Below, in pieces: positions 16,810 to 26,625 of a DNA stretch of 64,000 nt. Each line of letters opens with the position of its first letter. Position 1 is the first letter of the stretch. Below the pieces are notes generated by a model, which was not told the origin of the DNA, searched no databases, and saw nothing but the letters and a program-made list of their open reading frames with translations. The stretch is taken from the NCBI GenBank assembly GCA_018433765.1, contig JAHDQO010000017.1, positions 1-64,000 of the forward strand. Reading direction: 5' to 3'. The DNA comes from Tissierellales bacterium (GTDB lineage Bacteria > Bacillota > Clostridia > Tissierellales > Sedimentibacteraceae). Position numbers and translations under genes: made by a program.

Positions 16810-17631
16810 ATGCTTTCTACAGAATTAGTACGAAAGATCAAATACATAGAAATTAAATCTAAACGTGTAGTAGATGAGATTTTCTCAGGCGAATATAGGT
16901 CAAACTTTAAAGGTAAAGGAATGGAGTTTGAAGATATCAGAGAGTATTATCGTGGAGATGATGTAAGAAATATTGATTGGAATGTAACAGCAAGATATAA
17001 TCAAGCTTTTGTTAAACAGTTTAGTGAAGAGCGAGAGTTAAACATTTTTCTTATGATAGATGTATCATCTTCAAATGATTTTGGACGAAAGAAAGAGATT
17101 ATAGCTGAACTTGGAGCTACACTGGCATTTTCAGCAAATAGAAATAATGACAGGGTAGGAATGCTTCTTTTTACAGATAAGGTCGAAAAAATTATACCTT
17201 TTAAAAAAGGAAAGCGTCATGTATTAAGTATTCTTGATACTTTGTTAAGTCATGAGCCTGAGTCTAAAGGGACAAACATTAAAGAAGCTATAAATTATTA
17301 TAGTCGTATAATGAAAAAACGCAGTGTTCTTTTTATAATTTCTGACTTTATGGATGTAGGATATGAGAGTGCTATAAAAAGTATAGCAGGTAAGCATGAA
17401 GTTATTATGATCCGTATTGCAGATCCTATAGAAGAAAAAATTCCTAAAGGAGCTGTTTTTACCTTTGAAGATCTAGAAACAGGAGAAATTATTACTGTTG
17501 ATAATCATAAAGGGCAAGTAGAATTGAACCCTATTAAAGGAATTAATAAAAGAAATATTATAAATATTTATACTGATGAAGATTATGTGAAAAAACTTAA
17601 GTTATTTTTTAAGAGAAGAGGATTGAGATGA
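16810..17631 (+). CDS. DUF58 domain protein (VWA-like) of the Bat operon
   Basis: 273 residues. The DUF58 signature YRGDDVRNIDWNVTAR is near residue 45, followed by a VWA-type fold with the metal-site-like IDVSSSNDFG. DUF58 proteins almost always sit directly after MoxR and are thought to be adaptors for it. The stop codon overlaps the next start by four bases (ATGA), which indicates translational coupling. Confidence 0.9.
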   Translation: MLSTELVRKIKYIEIKSKRVVDEIFSGEYRSNFKGKGMEFEDIREYYRGDDVRNIDWNVTARYNQAFVKQFSEERELNIFLMIDVSSSNDFGRKKEIIAELGATLAFSANRNNDRVGMLLFTDKVEKIIPFKKGKRHVLSILDTLLSHEPESKGTNIKEAINYYSRIMKKRSVLFIISDFMDVGYESAIKSIAGKHEVIMIRIADPIEEKIPKGAVFTFEDLETGEIITVDNHKGQVELNPIKGINKRNIINIYTDEDYVKKLKLFFKRRGLR

Positions 17632-18443
17632 CAAGAGAAAAAAATACTGTATTAATTAGAGGATTTATTGTTAGCTGTTTTTTCATTATTCTCTTTGTAA
17701 GCACTGTATTTGCGGATACACGTGATATTTATATTGGTGATCCTATTACTCTTGAAATAAAATCTCAAACACTGACAGAAGAGGAATTAAAAAACGCATT
17801 AGAAAAATTTGAAATCTTGGATATAAAAAGTATAGAGGAAGGATACCGAGTTACTCTTACAAGTTTTGACACAGGAAAAAAAAGCGTTGATGTAGAAGAA
17901 AATGAAATTATTATTACGATAGCATCTATGTTAGAGGAAGTTGATAGAAAAGATATATATGAAGTAGATTGTACACAAACTTTAAAAAGCAGTACAGTAA
18001 AAAAAAGCCTTAAGTTTGGTCTGCTTGTGATATGTGCTTTATTTTTTGCAGTAAGTGGAGTCCTTCTTTTAATTATAAAGTTAAAAGAAAAAAAGCAAAA
18101 GACTAAACCACCTTACATAAGATTTAATAAATCATTAGAAAATCTTGACCTAAATAGAGAAACTGCTTTAGAAGAAATGACCAAATTATTTAAAGTATAT
18201 ATTGAAGAATTGTTTAACAGTGAAATTATGGGCAAAACGTCTAAGGAAATTATGAGTCAAATACAGTGGAATAAAAGAAGAAATGAGTACAAGCAAAGTA
18301 TTGAAAGATGGTTAGTAAAATGTGATTATTATAAATTTGGTGGAATTCAAGTTGACTTAAATCAGAAAGAACAGTTAAAAAAAGAGCTTTATGAGCTAAC
18401 AGCCTTTATTCATGAAAGAGAAGAGGTGGACTCATGCAATTAA
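17628..18443 (+). CDS. Membrane protein of the Bat operon (DUF4381-like position)
   Basis: 271 residues. A hydrophobic segment at about residues 11-28 ends in VFADT and may be a signal peptide. An extracytoplasmic part of about 100 residues follows, then a transmembrane helix near residues 130-150, and a cytosolic basic C-terminus. The arrangement and gene position match the small membrane protein usually found between DUF58 and BatA genes, but I see no diagnostic motif. It overlaps both neighbours (ATGA upstream, 10 bp downstream). Confidence 0.65.
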   Translation: MTREKNTVLIRGFIVSCFFIILFVSTVFADTRDIYIGDPITLEIKSQTLTEEELKNALEKFEILDIKSIEEGYRVTLTSFDTGKKSVDVEENEIIITIASMLEEVDRKDIYEVDCTQTLKSSTVKKSLKFGLLVICALFFAVSGVLLLIIKLKEKKQKTKPPYIRFNKSLENLDLNRETALEEMTKLFKVYIEELFNSEIMGKTSKEIMSQIQWNKRRNEYKQSIERWLVKCDYYKFGGIQVDLNQKEQLKKELYELTAFIHEREEVDSCN

Positions 18444-19399
18444 CTTATTGGTATGTGCTTTTAATACTGCCTTTTATATTTTATTTGTTTTTCAGAAAAG
18501 GAAAAAAATCAGCTCTTAAGTTTTCTAATGTAAACCTTCTAAAAATTAAAGGGAGATTGAAGAGTATAAAGTATAAGATTGGTCGTTATCTAATTATGAC
18601 AGCAGCTATACTTTTAGTATTTGCATTAGCTCGACCAAGAATAGAAAAACCTATGAGTCCATTCATGGAAAAAGGAATAGATATAGCTATGTTGCTAGAT
18701 GTGTCGGGTTCTATGCAATCGGTAGATTTTACTCCAAATCGTTTGGAGGCTGCCAAAAAAACTATAGATAACTTCATTAGAAATAGGCATCAAGATCGTG
18801 CGGCACTAATAGTTTTTGCAGGCAACGCTTATACAAGAGTACCACTTACTTTAGATCACGAAATGATTAGTAAATCTATTGAGCAGATTGATGTATTTTC
18901 TGTAAAAGAAGATGGTACAGCTATAGGAATGGCTATTTCTGTAGGTATGAACAGATTGAAAAAGAGTGAAGCAGTTTCAAAAGTTATGATTCTGGTGACT
19001 GATGGTGATAATAATGCAGGTTCTATAGATCCTATTACAGCGTGCAGGTTAGCCAAAGATTTAGGTATTAAAATTTATACTATTGGTGTTGGTACTGATG
19101 AGACGATACGTCCATATAACTTTTTTGGTGAGACAAGATACGAAATAGTTGAAGGAGGCATAAATGAAGAACTTCTTAAACAGATTGCTGCTGAAACAGG
19201 TGGGGAGTATTATCGAGCAAAAGACCAAGAAAATTTATCTAATATTTTTAATGAAATAAATGATTTGGAGACTACGGATTTCGAACAGGATAAATTTAAG
19301 CAGTATATAGAACTAGCCTATCCTATTATGAAACTTGCTTTAATAATATTATTAATTGGTCTTTTTTTAGATAAATATTATTATATACAAATACCTTAA
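18434..19399 (+). CDS. BatA-like von Willebrand factor A membrane protein
   Basis: 321 residues. Two hydrophobic helices at the N-terminus (about 5-20 and 50-68) and one at the C-terminus enclose a VWA domain with an intact metal-ion-dependent adhesion site DVSGSM and the later TDGDNN. This is the layout of BatA (aerotolerance operon). Such proteins work with MoxR and BatB at the membrane; the exact client is unknown in most bacteria. Confidence 0.88.
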   Translation: MQLTYWYVLLILPFIFYLFFRKGKKSALKFSNVNLLKIKGRLKSIKYKIGRYLIMTAAILLVFALARPRIEKPMSPFMEKGIDIAMLLDVSGSMQSVDFTPNRLEAAKKTIDNFIRNRHQDRAALIVFAGNAYTRVPLTLDHEMISKSIEQIDVFSVKEDGTAIGMAISVGMNRLKKSEAVSKVMILVTDGDNNAGSIDPITACRLAKDLGIKIYTIGVGTDETIRPYNFFGETRYEIVEGGINEELLKQIAAETGGEYYRAKDQENLSNIFNEINDLETTDFEQDKFKQYIELAYPIMKLALIILLIGLFLDKYYYIQIP

Positions 19400-19457
19400 A
19401 AGATGAAAGTGTAAGATGAATAAATTTAACATGGCTTAATTAAAGGAGACGAATATA

Positions 19458-20447
19458 GTGTCATCAATAATGTTTAAATATCCTAGCAATTGGTTCTATA
19501 TGATTATACCATTTCTTTTGCTTATTATTATGGTCTTAGGATGGAGAAGAAAGAAGAGTATATTAAAAGAACTAAGGTTAGCTATAAAAATTAAAAATGA
19601 AATATTAAGAATATTTATTATGTTTTTAGGCTTATTTCTAATTGGTATTGCATTATTAGGTCCTCAGAAATTAGAAGGTACTGTAGAAATAAAAAAAGAA
19701 AGTCTAGATATTTATGTTTTGCTAGATACCTCTAAGAGTATGTTGACTGAAGATATTAAACCAAATAGATTACAGCGTGAAAAACAAATAGTGAATAAAA
19801 TTTTAGATTCATTAGAAGGGGAACGTATTGGTTTTATTCCTTTTTCTTCATCTGCGTATGTTCAGATGCCGCTTACAGATGATTATGACATTGCAAGAAT
19901 GTTTCTAGATGTTGTCGATACAGACATGATTGGAGGAGGAGGAAGCGACTTAAGCAAAGCAGTGACACTTGCGTATGATTCTTTTGAACAAACAAGCAAA
20001 GGCGAGAAAGTTATTATTATAATAAGTGACGGCGAGGAACATAATACATATAGTGAAAAAGCTCTTGGAAATTTAAATGATGATAAGTTGAAAGTATATG
20101 CTGTAGGTGTAGGTACTAAAGAAGGTGGACTTATTCCTATTTATGATAAAAACGGACTAAAAACTTACAAAAAGGATAACAATGGCAATCATGTAGTGTC
20201 AAAATTAAATGATAAAACTTTACAAGGTTTAGCTGATGTTGGAAATGGTAAGTATTACAAATCAACACTTGATGGTAAAGAGATAGAAATGATATTAGGT
20301 GACATTTCTCATTTGAAAAAGGAAATAAAAAAATCACAAGAAGTTAATCAATATGAAGAACTTTTTATGTACTTTTTATGTACTGGTTTAGCTTTATTTC
20401 TAATAGCTTATCTTTTACCAAAAGGAGGCGAAAAGTGTGAAAAATAA
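19458..20447 (+). CDS. BatB-like von Willebrand factor A membrane protein
   Basis: 329 residues from a GTG start behind AAAGGAGACGAATATA. It has the same layout as BatA: two N-terminal helices, a VWA domain with DTSKSM as the metal site and SDGEEH later, and a C-terminal helix. It overlaps the TPR gene by 11 bp. BatA and BatB are thought to form a complex in the cytoplasmic membrane. Confidence 0.88.
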   Translation: MSSIMFKYPSNWFYMIIPFLLLIIMVLGWRRKKSILKELRLAIKIKNEILRIFIMFLGLFLIGIALLGPQKLEGTVEIKKESLDIYVLLDTSKSMLTEDIKPNRLQREKQIVNKILDSLEGERIGFIPFSSSAYVQMPLTDDYDIARMFLDVVDTDMIGGGGSDLSKAVTLAYDSFEQTSKGEKVIIIISDGEEHNTYSEKALGNLNDDKLKVYAVGVGTKEGGLIPIYDKNGLKTYKKDNNGNHVVSKLNDKTLQGLADVGNGKYYKSTLDGKEIEMILGDISHLKKEIKKSQEVNQYEELFMYFLCTGLALFLIAYLLPKGGEKCEK

Positions 20448-21318
20448 AAAGACCTTGATTATTATTTTTATCATTTCTGGCATAGGTTTATTAGCTATGA
20501 TTTTTATTATGCTATTCAATACAAATAACATTAAAGAAACTAATATGCAGCTAATAGAAAAAGGCAATGAAATGTACAAACAGCAAAAATATGAAGAAGC
20601 CGTTGAATTTTACGGCAGAGTAAAAAATGCAGAAGATAATAATACAAAAGAGAGTGATGTTTATATGGCACTTGGCAATTCTTATTATCGATTAGGAGAT
20701 AGTTTAAAAGATGTACAAGAACAACAAATATCACAGCTTGGAGAACAAAAGATACAAGCTTATGAACAAGCAATTGAACAGTATAAATTAGGTATAGAAG
20801 AAAAACCTAATAATCTTGAAATAAAATATGACTATGAGTTTGTAAGAAAGAAATTAGATGAATTAAAAAAGGAACAGCAAAATCAAAAAAATAATCAAGA
20901 AAATAAAGAAAAAGAAGAAAATCAAGATAAACAAGAAAATCAAGATAGTGAAGGGCAAAATAAAGATAAACATCAAGATAAAAAACAAAATGATAATGAA
21001 CAAGAAGATCAAAATAATCAGGGTCAGAATGAAAATAATGATAATAAAAACAGCCAAAATGATGATGAATTAAATAATCAAGAATCTAAAAAAGATAGCC
21101 ATGACAGCAATAGTAAAGATCAAAGTGAACAAAGTAAAGAAGAACAGCAGGATAAGATGGAGGAAGGTCAAGATAGAGAAGAACAAGAAAATGAAGTTAA
21201 TATGAATAATCAAACTATACAGCAAATATTAAATATGCTGGAAAAGCAAGAGAAGGAAAGTCTTAAAAATAATCAGGCTGTTATAGATCAAGGTAAGGAG
21301 GAAACATATGATTGGTAA
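20437..21318 (+). CDS. BatC-like TPR membrane protein with acidic low-complexity tail
   Basis: 293 residues from GTG with AAAGGAGGCGAAAAGT upstream. One N-terminal membrane helix (residues 6-26) is followed by TPR-type repeats (about 36-145, including MYKQQKYEEAVEFYGR) and then more than 100 residues made almost only of Gln, Asn, Glu, Asp, Lys and Ser. Such tails are typical of BatC homologues and probably disordered. It ends in a short conserved-looking NNQTIQQILNMLEKQE segment. It overlaps the BatD gene. Confidence 0.85.
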   Translation: MKNKKTLIIIFIISGIGLLAMIFIMLFNTNNIKETNMQLIEKGNEMYKQQKYEEAVEFYGRVKNAEDNNTKESDVYMALGNSYYRLGDSLKDVQEQQISQLGEQKIQAYEQAIEQYKLGIEEKPNNLEIKYDYEFVRKKLDELKKEQQNQKNNQENKEKEENQDKQENQDSEGQNKDKHQDKKQNDNEQEDQNNQGQNENNDNKNSQNDDELNNQESKKDSHDSNSKDQSEQSKEEQQDKMEEGQDREEQENEVNMNNQTIQQILNMLEKQEKESLKNNQAVIDQGKEETYDW

Positions 21319-22972
21319 AAGACAGATGAATAAAATAGTTATCATAAGCCTGTTTATGCTTATAATCTTTTTAATTATGAAAGTAAATTGTTTTGCAAGT
21401 GAATCAGGAATAAGATTAGAAGCTGATGATGCTAACCTTGAAATTGGAGTAAGTACTAACATAAGTTTAATTATAGACAACTTAAAAGATGCAAGTCTTG
21501 AAAAAATTGAAGGAATTGATAATTTTGATGTGCTATCAAGCGTCCAATCATCAAGTACTTCTATCATTAATGGAAAAAAAAGTCAGAGCGTTATAATAAA
21601 TATGTCTATTTTGCCTAAAGTAACAGGTGATTTAAAACTTACAGCTTATGTTAAGAATGATGATCAAAGCTTAATAACTAATACAGTAACAATACATGTT
21701 ACAGAAAAAAAAGAAAACCAAGAAGGAGAAAATAACAATCAAGATATCTATGTAAAAACTAATATATCAAAAGAGTCTACTTATTTTGGTGAAAAAATTG
21801 TTTTAACTTATGATTTATATACTTGCAAAAACTTAGATAACTATGGAGTTGTTGACTTAAATTTAGATGGGTTTGTTATTAAAGAAGTACCTCAAATGCA
21901 GTTGAAAGATAAAGTAGTTAACATTGATGGCAAAAACTACGTTAAAGCGGAATTGAGAAAAATAATACTAACACCTGTAAGTACTGGAGAAATCAAAATA
22001 CCATCATGTAGAGTCCAAGTAAATTTACAAGGAGAAGATTATTTTAGCAGTGGGAAAACTATTTTCCTATATACAGATGAAAAAACTATAGATGTTAAAC
22101 AACTGCCAGAAGATAATTGTCCCAAAAATTTCTCTGGACTTGTAGGAAAACCAAAAATTAGTACTGAATTTAGTCAAGATGAAATTAATTATGGAGAATC
22201 ATTTACACTTCAAATTAATTTATCTGGTAATTGCAACATAGATACACTTGAGTCTATCTATCCGAAAGATAAAGATGATGTTACTATTTATGAAACATCA
22301 AAGGATTTAAAAGAAGGTATTGATGGAAGTGATTATTATGCAGAAAAATCATATGAAGTTATTGTTATACCCCAAGAAACTGGCAAAATTGAACTTGAAC
22401 CTGTAGCTGTCAATTATTTTGATGTAGAAAAAGGAACTTATGAAGAATTGATAATAGATGGTAAGACATTAACAGTCAATGGAGAAAAGACTGTAGAAGA
22501 AGAAAAACAAGATGAAAGTAAGCAAAACTCAAGCTCAAATGATAAACAAAGTATTATCATTAATCAAATTCAGCCTTTACAGACAGATGGCGATTATTTT
22601 ACTATTAAAAAGAGCTATGTATATGTATTGTTAATTATAGCTGCATTGCTAATTATCTTTTATTTTATATATTTTAAGATAAAGAAAAGTGATATTAGAG
22701 GTAATAAACAGTTACGTAATTTATATAATAAAGCTAAAAAAGCTACAGATAATAAAGAACGGTTCAAATATTTAAACGATATGATTAAATACCGCTATAA
22801 TGTCAGTTTAAAGACTGCTAGTAAGTCTGAATTAAAGAACTATATTAGTGAAAAGAGTGTCCTTAAAGATGTACTTTCTGTAATAAATATTATGGAGAAA
22901 AATTATCAATTATGTCAAATAGAAGAAGTATCTATAGCTGACCTTATAAGTAAAATATATAAGCAGATGTAA
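21308..22972 (+). CDS. BatD-like oxygen-tolerance family membrane protein
   Basis: 554 residues, ATG after GTAAGGAGGAAACAT. A signal peptide (residues 8-30, ending at CFAS) precedes tandem immunoglobulin-like beta domains of the BatD (DUF11/oxygen tolerance) type and a transmembrane helix near residue 440-460, with a cytosolic C-terminal domain. It is the last gene of the operon; the inverted repeat at 23026-23085 lies after it. Confidence 0.85.
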   Translation: MIGKRQMNKIVIISLFMLIIFLIMKVNCFASESGIRLEADDANLEIGVSTNISLIIDNLKDASLEKIEGIDNFDVLSSVQSSSTSIINGKKSQSVIINMSILPKVTGDLKLTAYVKNDDQSLITNTVTIHVTEKKENQEGENNNQDIYVKTNISKESTYFGEKIVLTYDLYTCKNLDNYGVVDLNLDGFVIKEVPQMQLKDKVVNIDGKNYVKAELRKIILTPVSTGEIKIPSCRVQVNLQGEDYFSSGKTIFLYTDEKTIDVKQLPEDNCPKNFSGLVGKPKISTEFSQDEINYGESFTLQINLSGNCNIDTLESIYPKDKDDVTIYETSKDLKEGIDGSDYYAEKSYEVIVIPQETGKIELEPVAVNYFDVEKGTYEELIIDGKTLTVNGEKTVEEEKQDESKQNSSSNDKQSIIINQIQPLQTDGDYFTIKKSYVYVLLIIAALLIIFYFIYFKIKKSDIRGNKQLRNLYNKAKKATDNKERFKYLNDMIKYRYNVSLKTASKSELKNYISEKSVLKDVLSVINIMEKNYQLCQIEEVSIADLISKIYKQM

Positions 22973-23025
22973 GAATTTATTTATTGTGCAATACAAGTAA
23001 TTAAATTGGTATATAGAGTTAAAAT

Positions 23026-23085
23026 AATAAATCATAACTATAATTTTTAAAATAATTATTGATTAAATTGTAGTTATGATTTATT
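23026..23085. terminator. Long inverted repeat after the Bat operon
   Basis: AATAAATCATAACTA (23026-23040) is exactly inverted as TAGTTATGATTTATT (23071-23085). The stem is AT-rich but 15 bp long. It most likely ends Bat operon transcription. Confidence 0.6.
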
Positions 23086-23144
23086 CTATAAATTGTTAAA
23101 GTATAAATATCATTCCATATTTTTTAGCTTATAGAGGTGTAATT

Positions 23145-24518
23145 ATGAAGAAAAATGTAATAACAAAGAAATATACCTATTTGATGTTTGCTGTTTCATT
23201 AATATTAATATTAAGTTGTATATTGTTTAATTATTCTTTATTCTACGGATTTCTAGGAAGTATTATCTTATCTTTTTGCATATTTTTAAAAAATGGTTTT
23301 TCAAAGAAAGAATTGCTAACAATGATAAAATCAGGTTTAGTGGAATGTAAAACACTCTATATTCTTATACTTTTAATTGGAGCAACGGTATCCATATGGC
23401 TATGTTCAGGTATAATACCTAGTATGATTTATTATGGATTTGAATATATGAGGGGAATGAATTTTTTATTTGCTTCTTTTATTATTACATCTATAATCTC
23501 AGTTTTTATGGGAACTGCTGTAGGTACGATTAGCACTATAGGTATAGCACTTGTAGGAATAGGAAATGGCTTTGAAATACCTCAGTATATTTTAATAGGT
23601 GCTATTATTTCTGGAGCATTTATTGCAGATAAAATATCACCGATATCAGGACTACTAAATCTTACTTTAGTAACAACAAAAACTTCATATAAACAAACAA
23701 TAAAGAGAATGCTAATTACATTTATTCCTATATATGTTTTAACAGCAGTAGTTTATTACTTTATTGGTAAAGGTTACAATGTTAATTTAGCTAGTTGTGA
23801 TTTAGATAAATTTCAATTTGCAATTAAAGAAGGTTTTTATATTTCACCATTTTTAATTCTTTTGCCAATTTTAATCTTGGTAATGACTTCAATTGGTATT
23901 AAAACAATAAAGGCTATCTCAATAGGATTATTGGGAGGAATAATTGTTAGCCTTAGTTTGCAGAATATGAATTTATTTGATGTTATTAAAGCAATATTTT
24001 GGGGATATAAAGGAAATACTGCAACAGCTGAACTAAATGAGATATTAGTTTGTGGAGGTATTTTTTCAATGATAGAAGTAGCTCTTATTGTTATGGGAGC
24101 GGTAACTTTAAATAGTTTATATGAAGGAACAGGGATAATACAGCCTATAATTAACAATATAGTTTCTAATGTAAGAACAAAAAGTGGACTTATATTAAAG
24201 ACCGGATTAATCAGCAGCATATTAACTATTATAACATGCGATCAAACAGTAGGAATAATCTTACCAGCTAGGTTGCTTAAAGAAAAATATAGTGAATTTG
24301 AAGTAGATAACACAATTTTAGCACGTACTATATCAGATACAGGAACTGTTATAGCTCCTCTTATGCCGTGGAATGTAAATTCATTAATAATTTCTATTAT
24401 TTTAGGAGTTACAGCTATAGATTATGCCCCTTATGCTGTATTATGCTATATTTCACCTATAATAACTTTTATCTTTGCCTTTTTATTTAAATCAAAAAAA
24501 GAGTTTTTAGTAAAGTGA
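23145..24518 (+). CDS. NhaC-family Na+/H+ antiporter 1
   Basis: 457 residues, about ten to twelve hydrophobic segments. Motifs such as GTAVGTISTIGIA, GAIISGAFIADKISPISG and SDTGTVIAPLMPWN match the NhaC (ion transporter) family, where the aspartate in the AFIADKISP stretch is part of the transport core. Some relatives exchange organic ions such as lactate/malate. It is transcribed alone. A second family member is at 37481-38824. Confidence 0.88.
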   Translation: MKKNVITKKYTYLMFAVSLILILSCILFNYSLFYGFLGSIILSFCIFLKNGFSKKELLTMIKSGLVECKTLYILILLIGATVSIWLCSGIIPSMIYYGFEYMRGMNFLFASFIITSIISVFMGTAVGTISTIGIALVGIGNGFEIPQYILIGAIISGAFIADKISPISGLLNLTLVTTKTSYKQTIKRMLITFIPIYVLTAVVYYFIGKGYNVNLASCDLDKFQFAIKEGFYISPFLILLPILILVMTSIGIKTIKAISIGLLGGIIVSLSLQNMNLFDVIKAIFWGYKGNTATAELNEILVCGGIFSMIEVALIVMGAVTLNSLYEGTGIIQPIINNIVSNVRTKSGLILKTGLISSILTIITCDQTVGIILPARLLKEKYSEFEVDNTILARTISDTGTVIAPLMPWNVNSLIISIILGVTAIDYAPYAVLCYISPIITFIFAFLFKSKKEFLVK

Positions 24519-24587
24519 CTTATGATTTCAACAATACAAAATTATGGAATTAAAAAGTAAATAAAAAAACTTGTAGGTTAAAGATTA

Positions 24588-24786
24588 TGACGATATATAT
24601 AGCTATATCGTTAGGCTATTGACAAACCCGAATTTCATCGTTGTTGCCTCAATCGAGAATGCTCACGTATTTCTATATACGCTCCGCTTACTCGCTTTCG
24701 GCACGCCTCGAACTTCAAGTTTCTCAAAAGCCTATCATCTTGTTGACTTTGTCAACAATCTGACGATATATATAGCTATATCGTTA
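24588..24786. repeat. Palindromic interspersed element flanked by 26-bp direct repeats
   Basis: The 26 bp at 24588-24613 recur exactly at 24761-24786. Each copy contains its own hairpin (ACGATATA with TATATCGT). Between them lies a GC-richer, imperfectly palindromic core from AGGCTATTGACAAA (about 24612) to TCTCAAAAGCCT (about 24733), folded around CGTATTTCTATATACG. It has no open frame. The base composition differs sharply from its surroundings, so it looks like a non-coding mobile or interspersed repeat. The rest of the gap 24519-25114 has no gene that I can support. Confidence 0.7.
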
Positions 24787-25002
24787 TTTTTTTTATAAAA
24801 CATACTTTTCTTTATAGCAAAGACTTATATTATATATAGAAAATATTTCTTAGTTATACTATTTCTGCATATTGTATAGTCTTTATAATAGAATTTCTTA
24901 TCTTTTATATTTTACAATTTAGTAAATTATATGTCGAATTAGATAAAATTATGATACAATTAATAATAGAATGTAACATATAGTATTAGCAAAATTTACA
25001 CA

Positions 25003-25017
25003 TTTGACACCGTCAAA
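25003..25017. promoter_or_regulatory. Small palindrome upstream of the M28 peptidase gene
   Basis: TTTGAC-ACC-GTCAAA is a perfect 6-bp inverted repeat about 100 bp before the peptidase start. A strong AAAGGAGG follows at 25028-25035, with a TTG-started frame of only eight codons (25043-25069). It may be an operator with a leader peptide, but this is weak evidence. Confidence 0.3.
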
Positions 25018-25114
25018 AATTTTACTTAAAGGAGGTAGGACGTTGATTTGTAGTGCATTTGTATACTAATTAATATTATATATCGTTAAGGTATGGAAAG
25101 GAATGTATGTTATT

Positions 25115-26542
25115 ATGAATAAAATAATTACAAAGACTTCAAAATTGTTAATATTCTTAATGTTAATCGTTTTATTAACACTAAGTTGTAGTTGCAATCA
25201 AGATTTACAACAAGTTAATGATGTTTATACAGAGTTATATAATGATTCTATTAACGCTGATGAAATTGAGAAAACTATAAAGGAATTAACTTTAGAAAAG
25301 TATCAAGGTAGGTTAACTGGAACAGAAGGTAATGAATTAGCTATTGAATATATAATTAATGAATTTAAAAAAGCAGGTCTTAAAAATCCTGAAGGATTAG
25401 AGAATTATAGGCAACAATATAATCAAGAAGTAAGAATAGTCAATAAAGTACCTAAGCTAGAACTGCTTGATAAAAAAGGAAATGTAATTAAAGAATATAA
25501 ATATATAGATGATTTCACAATAGTAACTAATCGTGCTGATACCAGAATAAATGGTGATATAATAGCTCCTGTTTATGCAAAAGATGAGTTAAGATATTTT
25601 AAACCTGAAGAAGTAAAGGATAGGTTTGGGATAATGCCAGAAAAAATATATAATGAGTATCCAACTTATACTTCATTTATAAAAGAAACTGTAGATTATA
25701 GTGTAAGATTAGGAGCACATGGGGTTATAGTGGAAAGAGCTTTAAATACTAAGCAATACCCATATAATAAATATCCTGTAGTACCATCTGTATATGATAA
25801 TACAACAGTAAATAATAAAGGACCTATGATTTATTTTGTGTCAACTCTCATTTATAGTGAGATAAAGGAGGAAACAGGTAAAGGAGCTTTAGTACATGCT
25901 TTTATTGATTGTTCAATAGAAGAAGTGCAAACTTCAAATGTTATTGGATACATTCCAGGTAGTGATAAAGAATTAAAGAATGAATATATAATTTTAAGTG
26001 CACATTTAGACCACGCAGGTTCTAATGGAGATGGAACATATAACCCAGGAGGTCTTGATAATAGTTCAGGTATATCATGTATTTTGGAAGTTGCTAAAAC
26101 TATACAAGAAAAAAATATAAAGCCAAAAAAATCTATAGTATTTGTAGCATTTAATGGTGAAGAGGAAGGAAAGATTGGATCACAGAATTATGTCAAAGAA
26201 CCAGTATTTCCACTAGATAAGTCTTTGGTTATAAATCTTGATATGGTAGGATCAAAAAAAATGTTACCTCTAACAATAGAGAGTAACGATAAAGAAGAGA
26301 CAGATTTAAGAGATGAATTCGTTAAATTTTCAAATGAAATGGGTATATATAATAAAGCTGCTGTTGGTAATAGAAGTGATCATGCATCTTTTTATACAGC
26401 AGATGTACCGGCTATTAGTCTTATTAATTATGACTGGAATGGTTATCATACTCCATATGATACTATTGATAATGTAGATATTACAAGAGTAAAGAAAGTG
26501 GGTGAACTTATCCTATATTATTTAGCTCATCATGCCTATTAA
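25115..26542 (+). CDS. M28-family zinc aminopeptidase, lipoprotein
   Basis: About 475 residues. A lipoprotein signal peptide with a cysteine in LTLSCSC anchors it outside the cytoplasmic membrane. The M28 metal and catalytic motifs are in order: SAHLDH, PGGLDNSSG, NGEEEG, NLDMVG and RSDHASF. Between them and the N-terminus lies an inserted PA-like domain (roughly residues 130-270). The start at 25115 is chosen because the GGAAAGGA signal touches the earlier ATG at 25103. It probably releases amino acids from peptides for nutrition. Confidence 0.88.
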   Translation: MNKIITKTSKLLIFLMLIVLLTLSCSCNQDLQQVNDVYTELYNDSINADEIEKTIKELTLEKYQGRLTGTEGNELAIEYIINEFKKAGLKNPEGLENYRQQYNQEVRIVNKVPKLELLDKKGNVIKEYKYIDDFTIVTNRADTRINGDIIAPVYAKDELRYFKPEEVKDRFGIMPEKIYNEYPTYTSFIKETVDYSVRLGAHGVIVERALNTKQYPYNKYPVVPSVYDNTTVNNKGPMIYFVSTLIYSEIKEETGKGALVHAFIDCSIEEVQTSNVIGYIPGSDKELKNEYIILSAHLDHAGSNGDGTYNPGGLDNSSGISCILEVAKTIQEKNIKPKKSIVFVAFNGEEEGKIGSQNYVKEPVFPLDKSLVINLDMVGSKKMLPLTIESNDKEETDLRDEFVKFSNEMGIYNKAAVGNRSDHASFYTADVPAISLINYDWNGYHTPYDTIDNVDITRVKKVGELILYYLAHHAY

Positions 26543-26625
26543 AAATAAAGTAATATGTAATATATTCTAACTATATGGTATAATAATACATATTACGCAT
26601 AAATTATTAAATTATAGGTGGAAAG

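Noticed and set aside
20863-21057. A hydrophobic minus-strand frame
   Set aside because: It is the antisense of the Gln/Asn/Glu-rich tail of the BatC-like gene; the Ile/Leu/Phe composition follows from that.
15828-22972. MoxR-VWA genes as a conflict or defence system
   Set aside because: The gene order (MoxR, DUF58, BatA, BatB, BatC, BatD types) is that of the ordinary Bat operon; there is no effector or phage gene near it.
25043-25069. Eight-codon TTG-started peptide after a strong AGGAGG
   Set aside because: Too short and without any conserved feature to call as a gene; kept only as a remark at the upstream palindrome.
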